DNA from: Bradyrhizobium sp. CIAT3101
Lineage (GTDB): Bacteria; Pseudomonadota; Alphaproteobacteria; Rhizobiales; Xanthobacteraceae
Length of the DNA: 64,000 bases
Assembly (NCBI RefSeq): GCF_029714945.1
Contig: NZ_CP121634.1
Span: 2,315,001 to 2,379,000, forward strand
Direction: 5' to 3'
Shown: positions 8,269 through 15,557 of the stretch, piece after piece
Numbering within the stretch: the stretch's first letter is position 1
Layout: every line of letters starts with the position of its first letter
The notes under the pieces: model-generated
Databases searched by the model: none
The model's input: only the letters and a program-made list of their open reading frames with translations
Told to the model about the DNA's origin: nothing
Program-made: the position numbers and the translations under genes

Positions 8269-8853
8269 ATGTCCGAAAGTCAGAACTTGCCCAATCTTGC
8301 GATCGGCTATTCGCGGGCCCGGCTGCTGATGGTTTTCGGCGGCAGCCTGCTGCTGACGCTGCTCTGTGCCGGGCTCGCATTCAACTGGCAGCAAGGCCAG
8401 AACAGCACCACGCCCCAGGTCGCCATCTGCTATATCGGCGCGGTGTTTTTCGGCCTTGCCACCTGCAGGATGCTCTGGAGGCTGATCACAGCGAGGCAAC
8501 CGGTGGTCTTCCTCAGCCGTGTCGGCATTCGCGACACCAGGCTCGCCGGCGAGACCATCGCCTGGAGCGCGGTGCGGAAGGTGTTCCTCTGGGAGCAGCG
8601 CGCGCAGAAATTCGTGGTGCTCAAGGTCGATCCCCTCATCGCCCAGCGGTTCTCCGGAGGATTTGCGACGCAGGCGCTGTCGCTGCTGAACAAGGCGCTT
8701 GGCACTGACAGCGTGATCGTCAATGCGGGTGGCCTGACCATGGACACCGAAACATTGCTCGAGACCTGCAAGCAATATTGGGGCGCCGGACGACCGGTCC
8801 CTGCGGACCAGCCCGTGCCGGAAGCTGTGCCCGCGCCGGAGCCGGTCGGCTAG
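8269..8853 (+). CDS. Membrane protein with PH-like domain (STM3941-like)
   Basis: 194 residues. Two transmembrane helices at about residues 18-40 and 50-69 precede a cytoplasmic domain (VGIRDTRLAGETIAWSAVRKVFLWEQRAQKFVVLKV). This layout is typical of the small bacterial membrane proteins named after Salmonella STM3941, whose soluble part resembles a PH domain. The C-terminus is a Pro/Val/Glu-rich tail. A strong ribosome site (GGAGGCGAT) precedes the ATG. It stands alone between divergent and distant genes; function unknown. Confidence 0.8.
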   Translation: MSESQNLPNLAIGYSRARLLMVFGGSLLLTLLCAGLAFNWQQGQNSTTPQVAICYIGAVFFGLATCRMLWRLITARQPVVFLSRVGIRDTRLAGETIAWSAVRKVFLWEQRAQKFVVLKVDPLIAQRFSGGFATQALSLLNKALGTDSVIVNAGGLTMDTETLLETCKQYWGAGRPVPADQPVPEAVPAPEPVG

Positions 8854-9174
8854 AGATCAGGCCTGATTGCTGCCGGGGGCGCGATGCGTTCTCGCTCTCC
8901 CGTTAGCGGAAGAGGTCAAGCTCGGGCACAGCCTGACGTTGATGTTGTCCGCCGCCGGCCTCCACATGGTTGAGATGGATGCTCCGCGCGACGCCTTAGT
9001 CGCGGGGGGGGCCAGGAAGGTTCAGACAACCAACAAGTCCCTGCTCTCTGGAACTCGCTGCCGGCGATTCCTTCGACGTTGTTCCGGTTCGCTAATGTGA
9101 TAGCGTTCACACGCAATTATTTTTAGAAGTCGTAGGCTGGGGCCGCCTCTTGTAGGTTTGTGGAGTCCCCCGCA
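8854..9174. other. Intergenic region before the cyclase-FGE gene
   Basis: 321 bases with no supportable gene. The only clear signals are a perfect CRP-type dyad at 9096-9111 (listed separately) and an A/T-rich stretch at 9113-9126, where a promoter could sit. A G9-type homopolymer run occurs at about 9003-9011. Confidence 0.5.
9096..9111 (+). promoter_or_regulatory. CRP/FNR-family binding site upstream of the cyclase gene
   Basis: TGTGATAGCGTTCACA is a perfect TGTGA-N6-TCACA dyad, the consensus for cAMP-CRP-type regulators. It lies 63 bases before the ATG at 9175 of a gene that encodes a predicted nucleotide cyclase, so the cyclase product could feed back on its own transcription. This is inference; a 10-base match can arise by chance. 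Confidence 0.5.
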
Positions 9175-10719
9175 ATGGGCGAAATTCGCAATTTCAGATC
9201 CGGGAATCAGAACGAGCCTCCTCCGCACGGCGGAATGCCTCGTCGTCTCGCAGCGATCATTGTCGGCGACATCGCATCCTACAGTCGCCTGATGCAGGCC
9301 GACGAGGAAGGAACGCATGTCCGCGTCAAGCGGATCGAGCGGGACCTCATCGAACCCAGCATCGTCGAGCATCATGGAAGTCTGGTGAAGACCACGGGCG
9401 ATGGTTTCATCGCCATTTTCGACAGCCCCGTCGAGGCCGTTCGATGCAGCATCGTGATCCAGCAGAATCTCGTCGGCCGCAACGCCTCGATTCCGAAGGA
9501 ATCCCGGATCGAATACCGAATTGGCGTCAATCTCGGTGATGTCATCGTTGAGCCGGACGACGTCTACGGCGATGGCGTTAACATCGCCACACGCATCGAG
9601 GGCATTGCCGAGCCCGGCCAGGTCTACATCTCCGGCGCGATCTACGAGCAGATCAAGCACAAGGTCGTGTGCGGCTATGAGTCGCTCGGGGATCGCAAGG
9701 TCAAGAACATCACCGATCCCGTGCGCGTCTATCGCGTTCTGCCGGACGCGGATTCGGTCGGCACCGCGCGCGGCCGGCGCGAGAACACCCTGATCTTTCT
9801 CCTGGGCATCACGCTGCTGGTCATTGCCGCTGGCGTGCTCTGGTATCTGCTGGCGCAGCCGCAACACAGGGTCGGCGAGCAGGCCGCCGTGCCGACCGTG
9901 TCTCCAACCGCCTCTCCGGCCGCATCGCCGATCCCGCAGGCGTCACCGCGCGAGGCGGTGACGCCGACGCCGCAACCGTCTCCCTCACTGGCCTCGGCGC
10001 CTCCGTCGCCCACTCCGGCGCCCGTTCAACCGACGGCGGCACCGGTTCGTGAGCCCGAGATGATCGCCATTCGCGGCGGCAGCTTTGCGATGGGAAGCAA
10101 CGATGATCCGACCGAACGCCCTGTCCACCAGGTCACGGTCAAGCCGTTCTCGATCGGAAAATATCCGGTGACGGTGCAGGAATGGAACGAATGCGCCGCC
10201 GCCAAGGCGTGCGGATTCACGGCGATCGGCAAGGACGATGCGCCCGTCACCAATGTGAGCTGGACCGACGCGCAGCAATATGCCGCCTTCCTCGTGCAGA
10301 CGACGAAGAAGCCTTACCGGCTCGCAAGCGAGGCCGAATGGGAGTATGCGGCGCGCGGCGGGACGTCGACAAAGTATTGGTGGGGCGACAAGCCCCAGCA
10401 GGGCATGGCCGGGTGCAAGGACTGCGGTGATGCCGCGGCCGAGCAGCCGGCGAAGGTCGGCAGCTTCAAGCCCAATCCTTTCGGTCTCTACGACATGGGC
10501 GGCGGCGTCGACCAGTGGGTCGAGGACTGCTGGCACAGGACCTATCAGGGCGCGCCCAATGACGGTTCGGCATGGAGCAGTGGCGATTGCAGCTCGCACG
10601 TACTGCGCTCCGGTTCCTGGAAGAACGATTCGAGATACGTGCGGCCGTCCAACCGCGACGGTTACGATACCAATGTTCGTTACCCGACACATGGATTCCG
10701 CGTGGCGCTCAGTCCTTGA
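9175..10719 (+). CDS. Class III adenylate/guanylate cyclase fused to a formylglycine-generating-enzyme-type domain
   Basis: 514 residues from the ATG at 9175, chosen over the upstream GTG at 9160 because GTGGAG at 9160 forms the ribosome site. Domains: class III cyclase at 24-190 (metal Asp at 32 and 76 in GDIASY and KTTGDGF; DVYGDGVNIATR holds the Asp, Asn and Arg of the active site); one membrane helix at 204-225; a Pro/Ser/Thr/Ala-rich linker at 235-295; and an FGE/SUMF1-type domain from 296 (MIAIRGGSFAMGSNDDPTERP to the end). Predicted topology puts the cyclase in the cytoplasm and the FGE fold in the periplasm, like a one-protein receptor. The FGE fold may bind a ligand rather than make formylglycine. 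It is followed 17 bases later by the DUF4399 gene. Confidence 0.92.
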   Translation: MGEIRNFRSGNQNEPPPHGGMPRRLAAIIVGDIASYSRLMQADEEGTHVRVKRIERDLIEPSIVEHHGSLVKTTGDGFIAIFDSPVEAVRCSIVIQQNLVGRNASIPKESRIEYRIGVNLGDVIVEPDDVYGDGVNIATRIEGIAEPGQVYISGAIYEQIKHKVVCGYESLGDRKVKNITDPVRVYRVLPDADSVGTARGRRENTLIFLLGITLLVIAAGVLWYLLAQPQHRVGEQAAVPTVSPTASPAASPIPQASPREAVTPTPQPSPSLASAPPSPTPAPVQPTAAPVREPEMIAIRGGSFAMGSNDDPTERPVHQVTVKPFSIGKYPVTVQEWNECAAAKACGFTAIGKDDAPVTNVSWTDAQQYAAFLVQTTKKPYRLASEAEWEYAARGGTSTKYWWGDKPQQGMAGCKDCGDAAAEQPAKVGSFKPNPFGLYDMGGGVDQWVEDCWHRTYQGAPNDGSAWSSGDCSSHVLRSGSWKNDSRYVRPSNRDGYDTNVRYPTHGFRVALSP

Positions 10720-10736
10720 ACTGCCGGAGTAGATTG

Positions 10737-11177
10737 ATGAAGATCCTTCGCTGCTTTGCGCTGTCGGCGGCGCTCGCATTGCTCCCGGGCATGGCCTTCT
10801 CGCAGGGCAAGGCCGCTCCAAAGGACGCGAAGGTCTATTTCATAACCCCGTATGACGGGCAAAGGGTGCGCGGCGCATTCCTGGTCCGGTTCGGCTTGCG
10901 CAACATGGGTGTGACGCATGCCGGCGACGATTATCAGAACGCCGGCCACCATCATTTGCTGATCGACGTCAACGACCCCATCGATCCCAAGGAGCCGATC
11001 CCGCAGGACAAGTCGCATCTGCATTTCGGGGCGGGGCAGACAGAAACGACTCTCGAGCTTCCGCCCGGGACCCACACCCTGCAGCTGGTGCTGGGCGATG
11101 CGAAGCACTATCCGTTCGACCCGCCCGTCGTCTCGGACAAGATCAGCGTGCGCGTGAGGCAGCCGCGCGGCAAATAA
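10737..11177 (+). CDS. Exported DUF4399 domain protein
   Basis: 146 residues from the ATG at 10737, which follows a GGAGTAGATTG ribosome site. It has a Sec signal peptide (MKILRCFALSAALALLPGMAFSQ). The mature part is the DUF4399 domain with its His-rich signature (NAGHHHLLIDV, DKSHLHFGAGQTE, LPPGTHTLQLVLGDAKH), suggesting metal binding in the periplasm. It lies 17 bases after the cyclase-FGE gene and is probably co-transcribed. It converges on the next gene with a 6-base gap. Function unknown. Confidence 0.9.
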   Translation: MKILRCFALSAALALLPGMAFSQGKAAPKDAKVYFITPYDGQRVRGAFLVRFGLRNMGVTHAGDDYQNAGHHHLLIDVNDPIDPKEPIPQDKSHLHFGAGQTETTLELPPGTHTLQLVLGDAKHYPFDPPVVSDKISVRVRQPRGK

Positions 11178-11183
11178 TCACCG

Positions 11184-12533
11184 CTAGCCGGGCTCATGCC
11201 CGGGACGAGCCAGTGAGGTCGAGCTTTCGGCGGCAAAGATTTGCCATTCGCCGGGAACGCCCTTCAGGGGCGTGACACCACGGCTGCCAAAGCGAAGGCC
11301 CGACCCGGCGACGAGATCCTTCACGGTGCTCGACACCAATACTTCTCCGGCGCCGGCCAGCGCGGCGACCCGCGCCCCGATGTGGACGGCGATCCCGCCG
11401 ACATCATCGCCGATGACCTCACATTCGCCCGTGTGCAGGCCGGCGCGGATATCGATGCCCAGCGACCTGACTTCATCAGCGATCGCTCGGGCGCAACGGA
11501 CTCCGCGCGCCGGCCCGTCAAATGTCGCGAGAAACCCGTCGCCGGTGGTCTTGACCTCCTGGCCCCGGAAGCGGGCGAGGATGCCGCGGACCATGGCGTG
11601 ATGGTCGTCGAGCAGGGCGCGCCAGCGACGATCGCCGAGGCTCGCGGCCTTTTCAGTCGAACCCACGATATCGGTGAACAGCACCGTCGCCAGCACGCGA
11701 TCGGCCACTGCGGAGCCACGTGCGCCCGTCAGGAATTCCTCGATCGCATCGGAAATGTCGTCGGCGTTCTCGCCGACATAGAAGAGGTGGTCGCTCCCGG
11801 GAAACTCCGCCAGACGCGCTCCGGGAATTTTCGCCGCGACGTCGCGTCCGCCCGCGACGTTGACGACCTGATCTTCGGTCCGGTGGATGACGAGGGTCGG
11901 CACACGAACCGCCGGCAATACGCCGCCGATCTCGATCTGGCTGTTCATACGCATCAAGGCTGTTACTGCGGCCGGGCTGGCACCCAATCGTTCATTGCGC
12001 CCCCACCAGCGCTGGAACGCCGCGTCGTTCGCTCGCGACGGCGCGAACCTCTGAATGCTTCCGCCGGTGCCCCAGGCTGTCTCGACGTAGCTGAAGAATG
12101 CCGCCAGCGCCTCGTCGGTCGCAAACCAATAGGAGAAGCGCGAAAAGCTGCCGTAGAGCACGAGCGCGCGGCAACGATGCGGATAGGTGGCCGCAAACAG
12201 AATGGAGAGTGGCGCGCCCTCCGAGATCCCGAGCAGGGCAGCCTGCTCGATGCCAGCCGCGTCCATCACCGCACGCAGATCGTCCATGCGCACGTCGAGA
12301 CCCGGCAGTTCACTGACGCGATCGGATCCGCCGGTACCTCGCTTGTCGAAGGTGACGACGCGCGCGTAGCTCGCAAGGTGCGTCAGGAAGCGAGCGAAGT
12401 CGGGTTGGTCCCAGTAATTCTCGACGTTGGACACAAAGCCCGGCACCAGAACAAGGTTGATCGGACCGTCGCCGAACGCCTGGTAGGCAACGTGGACGTC
12501 TCCGCTCCTGGCGTACTGCGTAACCGGCTGCAT
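11184..12533 (-). CDS. Alpha/beta-hydrolase fused to class III cyclase
   Basis: 449 residues from the ATG at 12533 (AGGGA ribosome site); an ATG at 12566 has none. An alpha/beta-hydrolase domain fills about residues 1-265: nucleophile Ser104 in GISEG, an Asp in VIHRTEDQVV and a His in GSDHLFY complete a plausible triad. A class III cyclase domain follows (VLFTDIVGSTEKA, KTTGDGFLATF). The usual Asn of the active-site VNxxAR motif is replaced by His (AVHIGAR). The layout matches the lipase-cyclase Rv1900c of Mycobacterium tuberculosis. No membrane segment. The last residues (RPGHEPG) come from a palindrome that resembles repeat sequence. Confidence 0.9.
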   Translation of the reverse strand: MQPVTQYARSGDVHVAYQAFGDGPINLVLVPGFVSNVENYWDQPDFARFLTHLASYARVVTFDKRGTGGSDRVSELPGLDVRMDDLRAVMDAAGIEQAALLGISEGAPLSILFAATYPHRCRALVLYGSFSRFSYWFATDEALAAFFSYVETAWGTGGSIQRFAPSRANDAAFQRWWGRNERLGASPAAVTALMRMNSQIEIGGVLPAVRVPTLVIHRTEDQVVNVAGGRDVAAKIPGARLAEFPGSDHLFYVGENADDISDAIEEFLTGARGSAVADRVLATVLFTDIVGSTEKAASLGDRRWRALLDDHHAMVRGILARFRGQEVKTTGDGFLATFDGPARGVRCARAIADEVRSLGIDIRAGLHTGECEVIGDDVGGIAVHIGARVAALAGAGEVLVSSTVKDLVAGSGLRFGSRGVTPLKGVPGEWQIFAAESSTSLARPGHEPG

Positions 12534-12601
12534 ATGTGGTCCCTGCCTGCAGGCCGACCATAGCAAACAAGAGCTGCAGACGGAAATCCGTCACCTTGGC
12601 C

Positions 12602-12637
12602 CAAAAGGCAAAGGCGCGCTCGGGGACGAACGCGCCT
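12602..12637 (-). terminator. Rho-independent-type terminator after the 2-oxoacid oxidoreductase operon
   Basis: On the reverse strand AGGCGCG (12637-12631) and CGCGCCT (12618-12612) form a 7-bp GC stem with a 12-base loop, followed by TTGCCTTTT. It lies about 20 bases after the stop of the beta-subunit gene. Confidence 0.6.
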
Positions 12638-12657
12638 CGGAATCGCGACGCCGGTTT

Positions 12658-13713
12658 CTAACGCAGGCTGGCGTTGATCTTGTCCAGCACCGACGAGCCC
12701 GGGCACAGCATATCCGCTTCCAGCGTGTTGAGCGGCGTCTCGACCGTGTTGAGATGGCTGTGCAGATCTTCCGCGTCGGGATCGACGTAGAGCAGCCCGG
12801 TGACGATCTGGCCCTTGGCGGCGTGCCGCGCGAGGAATGTCTGAGCCCCCAGCCGGTCATGCGGATCGTAATCGGCGTCGATCTTGCGCAGCGCGATCTT
12901 GCTGCCGTCATGCTGCTCGACCACCTGCACCGTGCCCGGCGCATAGTCCACCGCGATGGGATCGCGGCCGACCAGCACGTCGAGCCGGTTCACCGCGTCA
13001 TTGTGTTCGCGGACATAGTCGAAGCTCTTGGTGGAGCCGGCATGGTTGTTGAAAGCGATGCAGGGGCTGATGACGTCGATGAAGGACGCGCCCTTGTGGC
13101 CGATCGCGGCCGCGATCAGCGGCACCAGCTGGGTCTTGTCGCCGGAGAACGAGCGCGCCACGAAGGTCGCCCCGAGCTGCAGCGCGATTGCGACGAGGTC
13201 GATGGCGTTGTCGGTGTTGGTCACGCCCTTCTTCGACTTCGAGCCGCGGTCGGCGGTGGCCGAGAACTGGCCCTTGGTCAGGCCGTAGACGCCGTTGTTC
13301 TCGACGATATAGGTCATGTTGACGCCGCGCCGGATCGAATGCGCGAACTGGCCGAAGCCGATCGAGGCGCTGTCGCCGTCGCCGGAGACGCCGAGATAGA
13401 TCAGGTCGCGATTGGCGAGGTTGGCGCCGGTCAAGACTGACGGCATGCGGCCGTGCACGGAGTTGAAGCCGTGCGAATTGCCGAGGAAGTAGTCCGGCGT
13501 CTTCGATGAGCAGCCGATGCCGGAGATCTTGGCGACCCGGTGCGGCTCGATCGAGAGCTCGTAGCAGGCCTCGATGATCGAGGCCGTGATCGAATCGTGG
13601 CCGCAACCGGCGCACAGCGTCGAGATCTTGCCCTCGTAGTCGCGATGGGTGTAGCCGAGATCGTTCTTCTTGAGCCCGGGATGAGAGAATTTCGGCTTGG
13701 CAATATAGGTCAT
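12658..13713 (-). CDS. korB: 2-oxoacid:acceptor oxidoreductase, TPP-binding beta subunit
   Basis: 351 residues. The beta subunit binds thiamine diphosphate and, with the alpha subunit, oxidatively decarboxylates a 2-oxoacid to its acyl-CoA. Visible motifs are LCAGCGHDS near residues 34-42 (conserved Cys pair and GH), and the TPP/Mg segment GVSGDGDSASIGFGQF followed by the ENNGVYGLTKGQFSAT motif. Its start overlaps the stop of the alpha gene by 4 bases. The size and the fused gamma-alpha partner favour the 2-oxoglutarate/KorAB branch. Substrate is inferred; pyruvate or a branched-chain 2-oxoacid cannot be excluded. Confidence 0.92.
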   Translation of the reverse strand: MTYIAKPKFSHPGLKKNDLGYTHRDYEGKISTLCAGCGHDSITASIIEACYELSIEPHRVAKISGIGCSSKTPDYFLGNSHGFNSVHGRMPSVLTGANLANRDLIYLGVSGDGDSASIGFGQFAHSIRRGVNMTYIVENNGVYGLTKGQFSATADRGSKSKKGVTNTDNAIDLVAIALQLGATFVARSFSGDKTQLVPLIAAAIGHKGASFIDVISPCIAFNNHAGSTKSFDYVREHNDAVNRLDVLVGRDPIAVDYAPGTVQVVEQHDGSKIALRKIDADYDPHDRLGAQTFLARHAAKGQIVTGLLYVDPDAEDLHSHLNTVETPLNTLEADMLCPGSSVLDKINASLR

Positions 13714-15557
13714 GACACGGCCTTGCGGAGCGGGGTCACCTTGAGGTGATCCTGGTGGTCGCCAATGGCTTTTGCGATATAGCGGGCGGTGATCGGGGTG
13801 CCGTCATAGTGCACGATCGGCACGAGGCGAACGGGATCGATGCCGTTCTCGTTGACGATGAGCTGGCGGAGCTGGCTGTCGCGGTTCTGCTCGACGACAT
13901 AGACGAAGTCGTGCTCGGCGAGGAAGCTCGCCACGCTCGAGTGGAACGGGAAGGCGCGGATGCGCAGGCGGTCGAGCTGATGCCCGCGCGCTTCCAATAG
14001 TCCGATTGCCTCGTCCATCGCCGGCGAGGTCGAGCCGAAATAGATCACGCCATATTTGGTCGGCCGTTCCGCATTGGCTTGCAGCGGCCGCGGCACGAGG
14101 TCCTGCGCAGTCTCGAACTTGCGCACGAGCCGCTGCATGTTGTCGGCATAGACCGAACCTTCCTCGGAATAGCGCGCATAGCGGTCACGCGACGTGCCGC
14201 GGGTGAAGTACGAGCCCTTGGTCGGGTGCGTGCCGGGATAGGTGCGGTAGGGAATGCCGTCCCCGTCGACGTCGAGGTAGCGGCCGAAGTCGCGGCCTTC
14301 TTCCAGCATCTCCGCGGTCATCACCTTGCCGCGGTCATACTGCTTGGCATCGTCCCACTTCAGCGGCCGGCAGAGCCGGTGGTTCATGCCGATGTCGAGA
14401 TCGAGCATCAGGAAGATCGTGGTCTGGATCCGCTCGGCGAGATCGAAGGCGGCGGCCGCGAACTCGAAGGCCTCTGCAGGATCTTCCGGGAACAGCAGCA
14501 CATGCTTGGTGTCGCCGTGCGAAGCATAGGCGCAGGCGATGATGTCGCATTGCTGGGTGCGGGTCGGCATGCCCGTGGAGGGGCCGGCTCGTTGGATGTT
14601 CATGATCACGGCCGGGATCTCGGCAAAATACGAGAGGCCGATGAACTCGGTCATCAAGGAGATGCCGGGGCCGGAGGTGGCGGTGAAGGCGCGGGCGCCG
14701 TTCCAGGACGCACCGATGACGATACCGATCGAGGCGAGCTCGTCCTCGCCCTGCACGATCGCGTATTTCGCCTTGCCCGTTTCCGGGTCGTGCCGGTACT
14801 TCTTGCAGTGGGCGGTGAAGGCCTCCGCCACCGACGAGGATGGCGTGATCGGATACCAGGCGCACACGGTGGCGCCGCCATAGACGGCGCCGAGGGCGGC
14901 GGCGCTGTTGCCCTCGATGAAGATGCGGTCGCCGACCTTGTCGGACTTCCTCACCCGCAGCCCGATCGGGCATTTCAAATTCTGCAGCGCCCAGTCGCGG
15001 CCCAGATGCAGCGCATGGACGTTGGAGGACAAGAGCTTCTCCTTGCCCTTGTACTGCTCGCCGATCAGTTGCTCGATCAGCTTCGGGTCCATCTCCAGCA
15101 GCGCCGAGAGCGCGCCGAGATAGATGATGTTCTTGAACAACTGGCGCTGGCGTGGATCGGTGTAGGTCGAGTTGGTGATCGCGGTCAGCGGCACGCCGAT
15201 CACGGTGATGTCGTCGCGGAATTTCGTCGACGGCATCGGTTTGGTGGAATCGTAGAACAGGTAGCCGCCGGGTTCGATGCCGGCGACGTCCTTGTCCCAG
15301 GTCTGCGGGTTCATCGCCACCATCATGTCGACGCCGCCGCGGGCGCCGAGATGGCCGGCTTCGGTGACACGCACCTCGTACCAGGTCGGCAGGCCCTGGA
15401 TGTTGGAGGGGAAGATGTTGCGCGGGGACACCGGCACGCCATGGCGCAGGATCGCGCGCGCGAACATCTCGTTGGCGCTGGCCGAGCCCGAGCCGTTGAC
15501 GTTGGCGAAACGGACGACGAAGTCGTTTACGCTGCTGATCGGCTTTTTGTCGGACAT
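13710..15557 (-). CDS. korA: 2-oxoacid:acceptor oxidoreductase, fused gamma-alpha subunit
   Basis: 615 residues from the ATG at 15557 (MSDKKPISSVND). The longer frame back to 15641 only covers the neighbouring gene. An N-terminal gamma domain (about 10-190, VRFANVNGSGSASANEMFARAI) is fused to the alpha domain that starts near residue 205 (GNSAAALGAVYGGATVCAWYPITPSSS), the arrangement of KorA-type enzymes. It overlaps the end of the upstream FAD/Fe-S gene by 31 bases and the start of the beta gene by 4. A coupled three-gene operon makes a single NAD(P)-linked or ferredoxin-linked complex likely. Confidence 0.92.
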   Translation of the reverse strand: MSDKKPISSVNDFVVRFANVNGSGSASANEMFARAILRHGVPVSPRNIFPSNIQGLPTWYEVRVTEAGHLGARGGVDMMVAMNPQTWDKDVAGIEPGGYLFYDSTKPMPSTKFRDDITVIGVPLTAITNSTYTDPRQRQLFKNIIYLGALSALLEMDPKLIEQLIGEQYKGKEKLLSSNVHALHLGRDWALQNLKCPIGLRVRKSDKVGDRIFIEGNSAAALGAVYGGATVCAWYPITPSSSVAEAFTAHCKKYRHDPETGKAKYAIVQGEDELASIGIVIGASWNGARAFTATSGPGISLMTEFIGLSYFAEIPAVIMNIQRAGPSTGMPTRTQQCDIIACAYASHGDTKHVLLFPEDPAEAFEFAAAAFDLAERIQTTIFLMLDLDIGMNHRLCRPLKWDDAKQYDRGKVMTAEMLEEGRDFGRYLDVDGDGIPYRTYPGTHPTKGSYFTRGTSRDRYARYSEEGSVYADNMQRLVRKFETAQDLVPRPLQANAERPTKYGVIYFGSTSPAMDEAIGLLEARGHQLDRLRIRAFPFHSSVASFLAEHDFVYVVEQNRDSQLRQLIVNENGIDPVRLVPIVHYDGTPITARYIAKAIGDHQDHLKVTPLRKAVS

